Below are positions 27,517-36,445 of a stretch of DNA of 64,000 nucleotides, piece by piece; position 1 is the first letter of the stretch; every line of letters starts with the position of its first letter. The notes below the pieces were generated by a model that saw nothing but the letters and a program-made list of their open reading frames with translations, was not told where the DNA came from and ran no database searches. The position numbers and the translations under genes were made by a program. Origin of the DNA: Sphingomonas radiodurans (GTDB lineage Bacteria > Pseudomonadota > Alphaproteobacteria > Sphingomonadales > Sphingomonadaceae); contig NZ_CP086594.1 in assembly GCF_020866845.1 (NCBI RefSeq), positions 3,614,194 to 3,678,193 of the forward strand. Direction: 5' to 3'.

Positions 27517-28428
27517 TTATGTCGTCACCGTAGCGACCTGTCCAGCATCACGCTGCGTCGCGTGAACCAGTCGCGTGTAGAGGAAGTCGACGACCGTCCG
27601 GATCCGCGGCTCGCCGCGCGATCGCTCGTGGATTAGCAGCCACATGCCGCGAGTCGGCTGTGGCGTCCGGAAGCAGCAGATCAGATCGGGCTCGTGATCC
27701 GCCACCAGGCAGGGGAGCGCGGACAGCCCCAGTCCCGAGCGCACAGCGGCGAGCAGCCCGAGTGACGTATTGTGCTGCATCACCATCGAATCGACCAGGC
27801 CGAAGTGCCGCAGATACTCGCCGTACATCCGCCACACGCCTTCCTCGCCGCCGCCGATGATCGGCATGCCGCGCAACTCCTCGATCGATCGCGGGATGCC
27901 TCGCGCGGCGGCGAAGCCACGGCTGCAATATATCGCCCAGTCATCGTCCGCCACGCGCCGCCCGATGACACCCGCACCAGACGGGCTCCCGGCAATGCGA
28001 ATTGCGATGTCGGCGGCGCCCGCCGCCAGGTCGCGTACCTCGTCCGACGTATCGAGCTCGATTCGGATGTCGGGCCGCGCGTCGTGAAAGTCGCGCAGCA
28101 CCGGCGCCAGCATCGTCACTGCGAAGATCTCAGACGCGGTCAGCCGTACGACGCTGCGTGCCGCGCGAGCACGCGACTCGGCAGCCTGCGCGAAAGCCTC
28201 CACCGCGTCGGCTGCTCCCTGCGCCGCGCCGAGCAGTGCCGCGCCATCGGAAGTCAGCAGGTATCCCGCCGGCTTCCGATCGAACAGCCGCACGCCCAGC
28301 CGCGTCTCCAGAGCCGCGACTCGCCGCGCGCATGTCGTCTGGCTGACGCGCAGCTTGCGCCCCGCGGCGAGCGTGCTGCCAGTGTCCGCGACCGCAAGGA
28401 AATGGCGAAGATCGTCCCAATCTTCCAT
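27517..28428 (-). CDS. LysR-family transcriptional regulator
   Basis: About 303 residues. The winged HTH at the N-terminus (WDDLRHFLAVADTGSTLAAG, then RVSQTTCARRVAALETRLG) is followed by a periplasmic-binding-like effector domain (VVRLTASEIFAVTMLAPVL). The ATG at 28428 starts the HTH and is preferred over one at 28497. It is co-oriented with and adjacent to the nitronate monooxygenase; unusually for LysR types, regulator and target are in tandem, not divergent. Confidence 0.9.
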   Translation of the reverse strand: MEDWDDLRHFLAVADTGSTLAAGRKLRVSQTTCARRVAALETRLGVRLFDRKPAGYLLTSDGAALLGAAQGAADAVEAFAQAAESRARAARSVVRLTASEIFAVTMLAPVLRDFHDARPDIRIELDTSDEVRDLAAGAADIAIRIAGSPSGAGVIGRRVADDDWAIYCSRGFAAARGIPRSIEELRGMPIIGGGEEGVWRMYGEYLRHFGLVDSMVMQHNTSLGLLAAVRSGLGLSALPCLVADHEPDLICCFRTPQPTRGMWLLIHERSRGEPRIRTVVDFLYTRLVHATQRDAGQVATVTT

Positions 28429-28547
28429 CCATTCTGCATTACCGCAGAATAGGTCGCCAAGAACAGTGTTCGTTTGCAACTGATCTCCGAGGTACATGGA
28501 TGTCGTCGGCAGCGAACGGTCGCGGCAGACACCAACGGAGACCCGAC

Positions 28548-28874
28548 ATGAAGATCCTCCTCCCGCTCGCGGCGCTCGCCGCGGGGTTCCTCACTGCACC
28601 TACCGCACAGGCCCAGGTCGACACGCGCACCGCCAGCCGCACCGTCCACGTCGCGGATCTGCGCCTCGACACCGACGCTGGCGTCGCCCGGCTCGATCGC
28701 CGGCTGCACCTCGCCGCACGCGACGTCTGCGCTGCGCCTGCCGCCTATGATCGCTCGCAGCGCAAGCTGGTGCAGGATTGCGTCGCCCAGACGCTCGCCG
28801 CCACCACCACCCAGCGCACCGCGCTTCTGGCTTCGATCCGCCCAACCGGCGCGATCCAGCTCAGCGCCAAGTGA
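28548..28874 (+). CDS. UrcA family protein
   Basis: 108 residues: signal peptide (cleavage near AQA-Q), then SRTVHVADLRLDTDAGVARL and RRLHLAARDVCAAP with a second cysteine in QDCVAQTL, the UrcA pattern (two conserved cysteines). UrcA proteins are small exported proteins of unknown role typical of caulobacters and sphingomonads. GGAG precedes the ATG. Confidence 0.85.
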   Translation: MKILLPLAALAAGFLTAPTAQAQVDTRTASRTVHVADLRLDTDAGVARLDRRLHLAARDVCAAPAAYDRSQRKLVQDCVAQTLAATTTQRTALLASIRPTGAIQLSAK

Positions 28875-28888
28875 TTGAACGCCACGGC

Positions 28889-28917
28889 GAAGCGGGTGCG
28901 CTTAATCCACCCGCTTC
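28889..28917. terminator. Hairpin between urcA-like gene and gamma-carbonic-anhydrase gene
   Basis: Ten-base arms GAAGCGGGTG / CACCCGCTTC, nine-base centre. It overlaps the last codons and stop of the minus-strand gene, so it serves both convergent genes. Confidence 0.65.
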
Positions 28918-29426
28918 AGCCCGGCGGCAGCGGCGCGGCCGTTCTCTACATAATGTGCCGCCGACATTTTGAGCCCGGCGATCGCCCGTTCGTCCAGTTG
29001 CTTCACCGCCCGCGCGGGGCTGCCGACGATCAGGCTGCCGGGCGGAAAGGTCTTTCCCTCGGTCACCAGCGCGTTCGCGCCGACGATGCAATCGTCCGCG
29101 ATCACCGCATGATTGAGCACCGTCGCCCCCATGCCGATCAGCACCCGGTTGCCGATCGTGCAGCCGTGCAGGATCGCATGATGCCCAATCGTGCAATCCT
29201 CGCCCACCGCCAGCGGCGCATCGGGATCGGAATGCAGCATCGCGCCTTCCTGCACGTTGCTGCGCGCCCCGATCGGGATCGTCGTGTTGTCACCGCGGAT
29301 CACCGCGCCGAACCAAACGCTCGTGTCTTCGGCGAGCTGCACGTCGCCGATCAGCTCGGCGCTCGGCGCGACCCAGGCGGTCGCGTGGCACGTCGGGCGC
29401 TGCCCGCGGAACTCATACAGCGGCAT
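28902..29426 (-). CDS. Gamma carbonic anhydrase family protein (left-handed beta helix)
   Basis: 174 residues of hexapeptide repeats (SVWFGAVIRGDNTTIPIGAR, SNVQEGAMLH, IGHHAILHGCTIG), the gamma-CA/YrdA fold. The three zinc histidines fit H in EGAMLH and the two in GHHAILH. The start at 29426 is chosen for AGGAGAG upstream; an in-frame ATG at 29444 is less well placed. Such proteins are often of unproven CA activity. Confidence 0.85.
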   Translation of the reverse strand: MPLYEFRGQRPTCHATAWVAPSAELIGDVQLAEDTSVWFGAVIRGDNTTIPIGARSNVQEGAMLHSDPDAPLAVGEDCTIGHHAILHGCTIGNRVLIGMGATVLNHAVIADDCIVGANALVTEGKTFPPGSLIVGSPARAVKQLDERAIAGLKMSAAHYVENGRAAAAGLKRVD

Positions 29427-29516
29427 CCATCTCTCCTGTGCCATCCTCGGACACGTCGCATTTAACCAAGAAATCCAACGGTGCTAAATCGTAAACGAGT
29501 TGTTAACTCCTCGCTT

Positions 29517-29684
29517 ATGAACCGCATCCTCGTCACCACCAACGAAGCCGCCCGCCACCCACTGCGCCGGTCGTTGCCGCCCCCCGTGGTGGCACCGGCG
29601 CCGCGCGGGGACGATCATGATCTCAAGCTGTTCGTGCTCAGCTTCACTGCCTTCTTCGTCTGTTTCTACACGCTCATCATGTAA
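29517..29684 (+). CDS. Small single-pass membrane protein
   Basis: 55 codons. A basic/proline-rich N-terminus (RRSLPPPVVAPAPRGD) precedes one hydrophobic helix (LKLFVLSFTAFFVCFYTLIM) running to the C-terminus: a tail-anchored layout. No family name is recognised. Codon usage and an isolated position between a divergent and a convergent gene make it a plausible real gene. Confidence 0.55.
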   Translation: MNRILVTTNEAARHPLRRSLPPPVVAPAPRGDDHDLKLFVLSFTAFFVCFYTLIM

Positions 29685-29705
29685 GCTGGCATCACGTGAG
29701 CGGCG

Positions 29706-31001
29706 TCAGTCGCAGGCGCGGTGCAGCTTCTGCGCGATCCACGCCGAGATCAGGCACATGCCCGCAACCAGCAGTAGGAGCTGGCTAGGGGTTGCGCCAA
29801 GCGCCGTGACCGCCGCGACCGCAACCGATCCGATCGTCATCGCCCCGGCGTTGACCACATTGTTCGCCGCCACCGTTCGCGCCGTCTGGTCCTTGGGCAC
29901 CGTCGTCGTCAGGAACGCGTAGAGCGGCACCACGAACATCCCCCCGAAGATCGCCACGAACAGCAGCGTCACCAGCACTAGCGGCGCGCCGGGATGCGCG
30001 ATGAAGCGTGGAATATCGTACAGCGTACCCGCCGGCGCCACTTCCCACCCCGTCACCACGAACCAGAACGCCAGCACCGCGCCGCCCATTGCGATCACCG
30101 AGGCGGGCGAGAAGCGCGCCGAGATATGTCCGCGCAGCATCAGGTTGATCACCACCGATCCGATCGCCACGCCGATCGAGAAAATCCCCAGCACCAGGCT
30201 GGCGACGCTCGCATCCGCGGTCAGCACGTTTTTCACCAGTGGCGGGAAAATCACCACCAGCACCGATCCGATCGTCCAGAAGAAGCTGATCGCGCAGATC
30301 GCCAGGAACAGCCGCGGGATATGCAGCGTCGCGCCGATCAGCCGCCACGAGGCGCGGAACGGATTAAGGTCCAGCGGCACGGGCGGCCCGAGCCGCGGGG
30401 CAGGGGGGATCTTGCGCGCGATGAAATATCCCACCACCGCCACGACGAATGTCACGCCAGCCACGATCGCTATCGAGCGATAGATGAATCCGGCCACGAT
30501 CGTGCCGAGCAGGATCGACAGATACGTCCCCGCCTCGACCAGCCCGGTCCCGCCGAGCACATCCTCTTCCTCGAGATGCTGCGGCAGGATCGCATATTTG
30601 ATCGGGCCGAAGAACGTCGAGTGAATGCCCAGCCCGACCACCGCGGCCAGCATCATCACGACCGGCAAGGTCACTTGCCCCGTACGCGCGAGCAGCAAAC
30701 CGCTGCAGCCCAGCGCCATGATGCCGACCTCGGCGATCTTCACGATCCGGATGATTCGCGCTTTGTCGGTCGTGTCGGCGAGTTGCCCGGCGAGCGCCGA
30801 GAGCAGGAAGAACGGCAGGATGAAGAGCGCGGCAGCAAGCGCGTTGAAGAAGCTTTCCTGCCGCTCGTCGGCGAAGATCTCGTAGGTCGCGAACAGCACC
30901 ATCGAGGTCTTGAAGAGATTGTCGTTGAACGCGCCGAGGAACTGCGTGGTGAAGAGCGGCAGGAATCGTCGCCGCTTCAGAAGCCCGAGGGCGTTGATCA
31001 T
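29706..31001 (-). CDS. MFS transporter, LplT-like
   Basis: A 431-residue inner-membrane carrier with about twelve hydrophobic helices. FTTQFLGAFNDNLFKTSMV and STFFGPIKYAILPQHL are characteristic of the lysophospholipid-transporter branch (LplT and the MFS half of bifunctional Aas proteins). The acyltransferase half is absent. The ATG at 31001 begins the LplT-like N-terminus. It diverges from pgsA, consistent with a phospholipid-related role, which remains inference. Confidence 0.82.
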   Translation of the reverse strand: MINALGLLKRRRFLPLFTTQFLGAFNDNLFKTSMVLFATYEIFADERQESFFNALAAALFILPFFLLSALAGQLADTTDKARIIRIVKIAEVGIMALGCSGLLLARTGQVTLPVVMMLAAVVGLGIHSTFFGPIKYAILPQHLEEEDVLGGTGLVEAGTYLSILLGTIVAGFIYRSIAIVAGVTFVVAVVGYFIARKIPPAPRLGPPVPLDLNPFRASWRLIGATLHIPRLFLAICAISFFWTIGSVLVVIFPPLVKNVLTADASVASLVLGIFSIGVAIGSVVINLMLRGHISARFSPASVIAMGGAVLAFWFVVTGWEVAPAGTLYDIPRFIAHPGAPLVLVTLLFVAIFGGMFVVPLYAFLTTTVPKDQTARTVAANNVVNAGAMTIGSVAVAAVTALGATPSQLLLLVAGMCLISAWIAQKLHRACD

Positions 31002-31115
31002 GACGGAAAATCGCCCGGTTGTGGCAGGATCGTGGCGGACATAGCCCGGCCGCGTCGCCACTGCCAACCCCGTGACGGGGTTGCGCGCGCGGCGGAGGCG
31101 GCTAAGCCCGCGATT

Positions 31116-31682
31116 GTGCTGTCGCTTCCCAATCTTTTGTCCCTCTCGCGGATCGTCGCGGTGCCCGCGCTGGTCGCGTTCCTGTGGTGGCCGCGGTGGG
31201 AGGCGGGGTTCGGCATCGCCTTCGCGCTCTACTGCCTGATGGCGATCACCGACTATTTCGATGGCTATCTGGCGCGTGCGCAGGGCACCGTCTCGCGGCT
31301 TGGCGTGTTCCTCGATCCGATCGCCGACAAAATCATGGTCGCAGCCGTCATCCTGATGCTGGTCGGCACCCGGCATGATGATATCGCCGTGATCAACGGC
31401 CTTCACATCATTCCCGCGCTGGTGATCCTGCTGCGCGAGATCGCCGTTTCTGGCCTGCGCGAATTCCTCGCCGGGCTGCAGGTGTCGCTGCCGGTGTCGA
31501 AACTCGCCAAGTGGAAGACGACACTTCAACTCGTCGCGTTCGGCGCGCTGATCCTCGCGGGTGCGCTGCCGGCGTGGGAGTGGATCCGCATTATCGGGCT
31601 CGTCTGCCTATGGGGTGCGGCGGCGCTGACGGTGGTAACCGGCTGGGATTATCTCCGCGTCGGCCTGAAGCACATGGATTGA
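31116..31682 (+). CDS. pgsA: CDP-diacylglycerol-glycerol-3-phosphate phosphatidyltransferase
   Basis: First committed step to phosphatidylglycerol; an integral membrane enzyme of about 188 residues. The CDP-alcohol phosphotransferase motif DG-x2-AR-x8-G-x3-D-x3-D is complete in FDGYLARAQGTVSRLGVFLD and the following IADK. No ATG opens the frame: GTG at 31116 gives VLSLPNLLSLSR, matching the usual PgsA N-terminus, but lacks a clear ribosome site; a GTG at 31032 is the alternative. moaD follows after five bases. Confidence 0.9.
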   Translation: MLSLPNLLSLSRIVAVPALVAFLWWPRWEAGFGIAFALYCLMAITDYFDGYLARAQGTVSRLGVFLDPIADKIMVAAVILMLVGTRHDDIAVINGLHIIPALVILLREIAVSGLREFLAGLQVSLPVSKLAKWKTTLQLVAFGALILAGALPAWEWIRIIGLVCLWGAAALTVVTGWDYLRVGLKHMD

Positions 31683-31687
31683 GCCGG

Positions 31688-31939
31688 ATGCGGCTCGTTT
31701 ATTTCGCCTGGGTGCGTGAGCGGATCGGCCTCGCCGAGGAAGAGGTCTCGCCGCCAGCCGAAGTCGCCACGATCGCCGATCTGATCGACTGGCTCGCAAG
31801 CCAAGGCGCGGGCCATGCCGCCGCATTTGCCGACACCACCCGTCTCCGAGCCGCACGCGACCAGTCGTTTGTTCCACTGGAAACGCCGATCGCCGGCGCA
31901 AGCGAGATTGCGATCTTCCCCCCGGTAACCGGCGGATGA
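31688..31939 (+). CDS. moaD: Molybdopterin synthase sulfur carrier subunit
   Basis: 83 residues with the ubiquitin-like fold and the C-terminal Gly-Gly (PPVTGG) that carries thiocarboxylate sulfur to precursor Z. RVRERIG and EIAIFPPVTGG are the family marks. The stop overlaps moaE start (ATGA). It forms an operon pgsA-moaD-moaE. Confidence 0.93.
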   Translation: MRLVYFAWVRERIGLAEEEVSPPAEVATIADLIDWLASQGAGHAAAFADTTRLRAARDQSFVPLETPIAGASEIAIFPPVTGG

Positions 31940-32367
31940 TCCGCGTCCGCGTCGGCCCTGAACCGATCGACTTGGCCGCAGAGTTGGAAAAGGCAGAGCA
32001 GGGCGGGGCAGTCGCGACCTTCACTGGGATCGTTCGTGCCGACGATGGCGTCAGCGAACTCCGCCTCGAACATTATCCCGGCGCAACCGAAGCCGCACTC
32101 GAAGTGCTCGCCGTTGAGGCGATCGCGCGCTGGTCGCTCCATACCGCCACGATCGTCCACCGCGTCGGCCCGCTGCGGCCCGGCGATCGCATCGTCTTCG
32201 TCGCCACCAGCGCCGACCACCGTGCCGCCGCGCTCGAGTCCTGCGCCTATCTCATCGATAGGCTGAAAACTGATGCCCCATTCTGGAAACGCGAGACGGT
32301 CGGCGAAACCAAGCGCTGGGTCGAACCCCGCACCACCGACGACGCCGCAGCGGACCGCTGGAAGTAA
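31936..32367 (+). CDS. moaE: Molybdopterin synthase catalytic subunit
   Basis: 143 residues; pairs with MoaD to make molybdopterin. Seen: GGAVATFTGIVRADD, LRLEHYPGATEAALE, VHRVGPLRPGDRIVFVATS and the KTDAPFWKRE-W catalytic-lysine region. Last gene of the unit; a repeat lies after its stop. Confidence 0.93.
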   Translation: MIRVRVGPEPIDLAAELEKAEQGGAVATFTGIVRADDGVSELRLEHYPGATEAALEVLAVEAIARWSLHTATIVHRVGPLRPGDRIVFVATSADHRAAALESCAYLIDRLKTDAPFWKRETVGETKRWVEPRTTDDAAADRWK

Positions 32368-32371
32368 AATC

Positions 32372-32451
32372 CGTCATGCCGGGCTCGTCCCGGTATCCAC
32401 CCATCAACGTGGAGGACGGTCGAACGTCAAGCCCAACAGCCCGGCATCACG
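32372..32451. repeat. Diverged copy of the CATGCCGGGCTCGTCCCGG repeat
   Basis: 32372-32400 matches the left arm of the 25122 repeat at all but one base; the right side (32438-32451, AGCCCGGCATCACG) is only partly conserved. It lies between convergent moaE and the fasciclin gene. Confidence 0.7.
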
Positions 32452-32463
32452 AAGGCGGGGCAA

Positions 32464-33123
32464 TCACCCCAGTTGCGGCACCAGCACCCCATTCACCACA
32501 TGAATAACCCCGTTCACCTGCTGAACGTCGGGCGTCTGCACGTAAGCCTTGTTGCCGTTGGCATCGGTCAGCGCCACTGCCTCGCCCTCTTTCGTGGCTG
32601 CAAGCGAACCGCCAGCGATTGTCGTGAGCCGCGCCGTCCCGCGACCCGCATCGATCCGCGCGCGCAGGTCATACAGCGTGATCGCGCCCGGTACGACGTG
32701 ATAGCTGATTACCTTCACCAGCGCCGCGCGGTTCGCCGGCTCCATCAACTGACCGACCGCACCGTCCGCCAGCCGACCGAACGCCTGATCGGTCGGCGCA
32801 AACACCGTGATTGGCCCCGATCCGGCCAGCGTATCGCGTACGCCGCCGACATCGACGGCGTGAGTCAGCATCCGCAGATTGGGGGCCGACGCGAAATTGT
32901 CCGCAATCGTCCGTGTCCCAAGCATCGCCGTGCCGCCGACAAATGGATTGGTCGCCGTCGCTGCAGCCGCGGCTAGCCCGCTGTTTGCCGAGATTGGGGC
33001 CGCCGGTGCCACAGGCGCAGCGACAGCGGGTGGAGGTGCCACGGTCGCAATGCGTGCGGCCGGCGACGTGCAGGAAGCCAACGCAAGCGTCGCACCGATC
33101 GCCGTGAACAGCCGTTTCGTCAC
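32464..33123 (-). CDS. Fasciclin-domain lipoprotein
   Basis: 219 residues. A lipobox (LALAS-C) ends the signal peptide, then an Ala/Pro-rich linker, then one FAS1 domain (GPITVFAPTDQAFGRL, VISYHVVPGA, NGVIHVVNGVLVPQ). It probably lies on the cell surface or outer membrane and takes part in adhesion, as FAS1 proteins elsewhere do. The start is GTG at 33123 with GGGAG upstream. Confidence 0.88.
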   Translation of the reverse strand: MTKRLFTAIGATLALASCTSPAARIATVAPPPAVAAPVAPAAPISANSGLAAAAATATNPFVGGTAMLGTRTIADNFASAPNLRMLTHAVDVGGVRDTLAGSGPITVFAPTDQAFGRLADGAVGQLMEPANRAALVKVISYHVVPGAITLYDLRARIDAGRGTARLTTIAGGSLAATKEGEAVALTDANGNKAYVQTPDVQQVNGVIHVVNGVLVPQLG

Positions 33124-33452
33124 TCGATACTCCCACGCCTAATCGAGAAAAAGACGCGCCAACCAGACACTTGGTTGCGGCAGCATGTCCCGTACCTCGC
33201 CCGGTGCATCGGAAATCTGTCCTACACACCGCTCATCTGTCACGATCGCGCCATGTCTTCCGTCTCCCTCACCGCGCTGCGACGTTGCGCCCGCCGACAA
33301 CAGCGTGCGACCGCCTCAACTTCCTCAACATTCGCGCTCCGGAAAAACCGCGCGACACCCTCAACTTCCTCAACATTCGCGCCCGGCAACCCGCACCAAC
33401 GCCCTGCAAGCCCGGCTTCCACCGCGCACCACATGCCGCTACCGCGCCCAGC
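33124..33452. other. Upstream region of thiE with a tandem repeat
   Basis: About 330 bases without a supported gene. The thiE frame stays open through it, and it contains the 45-base tandem repeat described separately (33314-33382). No TPP-riboswitch-like conserved core is visible by eye. Confidence 0.5.
33314..33382. repeat. Two-copy 45-base tandem repeat
   Basis: CCTCAACTTCCTCAACATTC plus GCGC occurs at 33314-33337 and identically at 33359-33382; flanks are also similar, giving a 45-base period. Read on plus it codes LNFLNIRA twice; on minus it contains ATG-TTG-AGG-AAG-TTG. It lies upstream of thiE. Confidence 0.8.
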
Positions 33453-34133
33453 ATGACCGATGATCCCCTTGGCCCCCTCGACCCCGACTTCGCCGTCGCA
33501 TTCAAGCGCGACGTCCGCCGCCCACCGTGCCAGCTTTACCTGGTCTCGCCGCTCGACGTTGCCGGAAGCTTCCCCGATCGGCTGGCGCGCGCGCTCGACG
33601 CCGGCCCGGTCGCCGCGTTCCAGTTCCGCGTGAAGGACATCAACCAGCACGAGGCCACGGCACTGGCCGAGCCGCTGCAACGGATCTGCGCCGATCGCGA
33701 CGTCGCCTTCATCGTCAACGACAGCATTGCACTCGCCAAGCGGCTCGGGGCCGACGGCGTCCATCTCGGCCAGGAAGACGGCGATCCGCGCGAGGCGCGA
33801 TCGGAGCTCGGTCCACAAGCGCAGATTGGCGTCACCTGCCACGACAGCCGCCACCTCGCGATGGCAGCGGGCGAGGCCGGTGCCGACTATGTCGCCTTCG
33901 GCAGTTTCTTCCCCACCACCACCAAGGAGGTGAAGCATCACGCCGAGCCCGTGATCCTATCGTGGTGGGCCGCATTGTTCGAGCTGCCCTGCGTCGCGAT
34001 CGGAGGGATTACCCCCGCCAATGCCGCGCCGCTGGTTGCTGCCGGTGCCGATTTCATCGCCGTCAGCCACGCTGTCTGGGGCGGTGACGAGGCGTCGGCG
34101 GTGCAGAATTTCAACGCCATTCTCGCACGATAA
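33453..34133 (+). CDS. thiE: Thiamine phosphate synthase
   Basis: 226 residues. TIM-barrel thiamine-phosphate pyrophosphorylase: QLYLVSPLDV, FQFRVKD, FIVNDSIALAKRLGADGVHLGQED, FGSFFPTTTK, and AIGGITPANAAPLVAAGADF match ThiE. The N-terminal start at 33453 is an estimate, as the frame is open far upstream. It lies alone; no thiazole or pyrimidine genes are beside it. Confidence 0.85.
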   Translation: MTDDPLGPLDPDFAVAFKRDVRRPPCQLYLVSPLDVAGSFPDRLARALDAGPVAAFQFRVKDINQHEATALAEPLQRICADRDVAFIVNDSIALAKRLGADGVHLGQEDGDPREARSELGPQAQIGVTCHDSRHLAMAAGEAGADYVAFGSFFPTTTKEVKHHAEPVILSWWAALFELPCVAIGGITPANAAPLVAAGADFIAVSHAVWGGDEASAVQNFNAILAR

Positions 34134-34204
34134 TTGTCGATACGCTTCGGAAACAACATGCCGCCGATCCGTTGATGGCGAAGCGTATCAGTAAAGGACC
34201 GAGC

Positions 34205-35221
34205 ATGAAGCCATTCGCAGTCGCCATCGCGGCCACCCTCGGTCTTGGCAGCGCCGCGATCGCCCAGGCGCCGGAAGCCAAGAAGGCGCCCGCCGCCCCC
34301 GCTCCGATCGACCGCTCGATCCTCCACGTGCAGGTGATCCTCGACAAGCTTGGCTTCGGCCCCGGCGTCCTCGACGGCCGCGGCGGCATCTCGCTGGTCA
34401 GCGCGCTGAAGGGATTTCAGGAGGCGCGTGGCCTCGGCATCACCGGCAAGATCGACCAGCCGACGCTGCGGGCCCTCTATCCGTACCGCGCCGCACGTCC
34501 GACGCTCACCCTGACGCTCGACGCCGCATCGCTGAGAGGGCCGTACATCCAGAGCATCCCGAAGGATTACGCCGAACAGTCGAAGCTTGATGGTATGGCG
34601 TATGTCAGACCGATCGAAAAGCTCGCCGAGATGTTTCACACCACTCCGGCAGTGATCGCTGCGCTCAACCCGCCCGGCATGCGTCTCGCGGTAGGCCAGA
34701 AGATCGTCCTGCCCAACGCCTTGCCTAGCTCGCGAGCCTATCCCAGCGATGCGACACCGGAATGGCGTCGCACGCTGGCCCACCTGAACGTCGAGGCGAA
34801 TGTACCCCAGGCCGCAAAGATCGTCGTCGACAAGTCCGATAAGGTCGTCCGCGCCTTCGACGGCAATGGCCGTCTGGTCGCGCAATATAGCGCCACGATC
34901 GGCTCGGCGAGCGATCCGCTGCCGCTCGGAAATTGGAAGGTTCTGCACGTCTCACCCAATCCCGATTGGAAGATGAACCCGAAAATTCTGAAGGGCGTCA
35001 GCGACAGCAAGGAAGCGCAGATCATTCCGCCCGGCCCGAACAATCCCGTCGGTGTCGTGTGGATCGATCTGAGCCGGGAGCATTACGGCATCCACGGCAC
35101 GCCCGATCCGGAGAAGATCGGCCGCACCGAAAGCAACGGCTGCGTCCGCCTCACGAACTGGGATGCGGCCCGCGTTGCATTGATGGTGAAGTCCGGCATG
35201 CCGGTTATCTTCCAGGCATAA
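34205..35221 (+). CDS. L,D-transpeptidase with peptidoglycan-binding and LysM-like parts
   Basis: 338 residues. Signal peptide (cleavage near AIA-QA), a PG_binding_1-type repeat (VQVILDKLGFGPGVLDGRGG), a LysM-like segment (KLAEMFHTTPAVIAALNP), then a YkuD domain with HGTPDP and the active-site SNGCVRLTN (Cys nucleophile). It makes or links 3-3 crosslinks or attaches proteins to the wall. AAGGA precedes ATG 34205. An M23 peptidase follows 15 bases later. Confidence 0.92.
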   Translation: MKPFAVAIAATLGLGSAAIAQAPEAKKAPAAPAPIDRSILHVQVILDKLGFGPGVLDGRGGISLVSALKGFQEARGLGITGKIDQPTLRALYPYRAARPTLTLTLDAASLRGPYIQSIPKDYAEQSKLDGMAYVRPIEKLAEMFHTTPAVIAALNPPGMRLAVGQKIVLPNALPSSRAYPSDATPEWRRTLAHLNVEANVPQAAKIVVDKSDKVVRAFDGNGRLVAQYSATIGSASDPLPLGNWKVLHVSPNPDWKMNPKILKGVSDSKEAQIIPPGPNNPVGVVWIDLSREHYGIHGTPDPEKIGRTESNGCVRLTNWDAARVALMVKSGMPVIFQA

Positions 35222-35236
35222 CGAGGGCGGGGGCCG

Positions 35237-35839
35237 ATGACGAAACTGGGCGGAACCATCCTCGGGCTGATCGTGCTCGCCGCGATCGCCTTTGCGTCGA
35301 TGCTGTCATTCGGCCCCGCCGCGCTCCGCCCAGCGCCGCCGGCGGCGCGCCCAGACGAAGTGCTAGCGCCGTTGTCGATCGCCAAGGCAGAGGGCGCGCC
35401 GCTCGCGATCCCGGTGGCGGGCTTCCCCGCCGATGCGCTGGCCGACACCTGGGGCGACAGTCGCGATGAAGGCGCCCGTGTCCACCAAGCGATCGACATT
35501 CCTGCGCCGGGCGGCACCCCCGTCGTTGCCGCCGCGCCCGGGCGGATCGAAAAACTGTTCAACAGCGCGGCGGGTGGAGTGACGCTTTACGTCCGATCAC
35601 CCGACCGTGCGTGGAACTATTATTATGCTCACCTCGCCAACTATGCGCCTGGTATCCGCGAGGGAATGATGGTGCGACAGGGCACGTTGCTTGGCTTTGT
35701 CGGCGACACAGGCAACGCCGGGCCGGGTAACACCCACCTCCATTTTGCCGTCAACCGCATGCGTCCCGGTGACAGCTGGTCGCAGGGCGAGCCGCGCAAT
35801 CCCTTCCCGCTGCTTGCCGGACAGGCGCTTCGTCGCTAG
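35237..35839 (+). CDS. M23 family peptidoglycan-directed metallopeptidase
   Basis: 200 residues. One N-terminal membrane/signal helix, then the M23 (LytM) domain: [10 protein letters not shown] supplies two zinc ligands (H-x3-D; the usual Gly between them is Ala here), and [10 protein letters not shown] the HxH pair. Catalysis looks possible as all ligands are kept. It is probably co-transcribed with the L,D-transpeptidase, forming a cell-wall remodelling pair. Confidence 0.88.
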   Translation: MTKLGGTILGLIVLAAIAFASMLSFGPAALRPAPPAARPDEVLAPLSIAKAEGAPLAIPVAGFPADALADTWGDSRDEGARVHQAIDIPAPGGTPVVAAAPGRIEKLFNSAAGGVTLYVRSPDRAWNYYYAHLANYAPGIREGMMVRQGTLLGFVGDTGNAGPGNTHLHFAVNRMRPGDSWSQGEPRNPFPLLAGQALRR

Positions 35840-35873
35840 ACGCGCGGATCGCTCTTTCCAGCAGGTACAGGTC

Positions 35874-36437
35874 ATGAAGATCAGCGGCGTGGACATTCGT
35901 CCCGGCAACATCATCGAATATGAAGGCGGCATCTGGCGCGCGGTGAAGATCCAGCACACCCAGCCTGGCAAGGGCGGCGCCTACATGCAGGTCGAGCTGA
36001 AGAACCTGCGTGATGGCCGCAAGAACAATGTTCGCTTTCGCTCCGCCGAGACGGTGGAGCGCGTCCGCCTCGATACGAAGGACTTCCAGTTCCTGTTCGC
36101 CGAGGGCGACGGTTTGGTCTTCATGGACAAGATCACCTACGATCAGGTGACCCTGCCGCGCGACCTGCTCGGCGATGCCGCCGCCTTCCTGCAGGACGGC
36201 ATGGATGTGGTGATGGAGCTTCATGACGAAGACGCGATCAGCGTCCAGTTGCCCGACACGATCGAGGCGCTGATCGTCGAGGCCGACGCCGTGGTGAAGG
36301 GGCAGACCGCCTCCTCCAGCTACAAGCCTGCGATCCTCGATAATGGCGTACGTGTGATGGTGCCGCCGCACATCGGCGCGGGCACGCGGATCGTGGTCGA
36401 CGTCTACGAACAGACCTACGTCCGCCGCGCGGACTAA
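35874..36437 (+). CDS. efp: Translation elongation factor P
   Basis: 187 residues, three beta domains. It relieves ribosome stalling at polyproline. The N-terminal KOW-like domain has the tip loop around [14 protein letters not shown], whose Lys is the modification site in many bacteria; no partner modification enzyme (EpmA) is in the window. [19 protein letters not shown] is the C-terminal signature. The ATG at 35874 begins the conserved [11 protein letters not shown]. Confidence 0.96.
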   Translation: MKISGVDIRPGNIIEYEGGIWRAVKIQHTQPGKGGAYMQVELKNLRDGRKNNVRFRSAETVERVRLDTKDFQFLFAEGDGLVFMDKITYDQVTLPRDLLGDAAAFLQDGMDVVMELHDEDAISVQLPDTIEALIVEADAVVKGQTASSSYKPAILDNGVRVMVPPHIGAGTRIVVDVYEQTYVRRAD

Positions 36438-36445
36438 AGGAAACT

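Noticed and set aside
29994..31115. N-terminal extension of pgsA across the MFS gene
   Set aside because: The frame is open far upstream, but the sequence is antisense to the LplT-like gene and has no PgsA similarity before about 31116.
33124..33452. TPP riboswitch before thiE
   Set aside because: The conserved TPP core elements could not be found by eye; the region is dominated by a tandem repeat.
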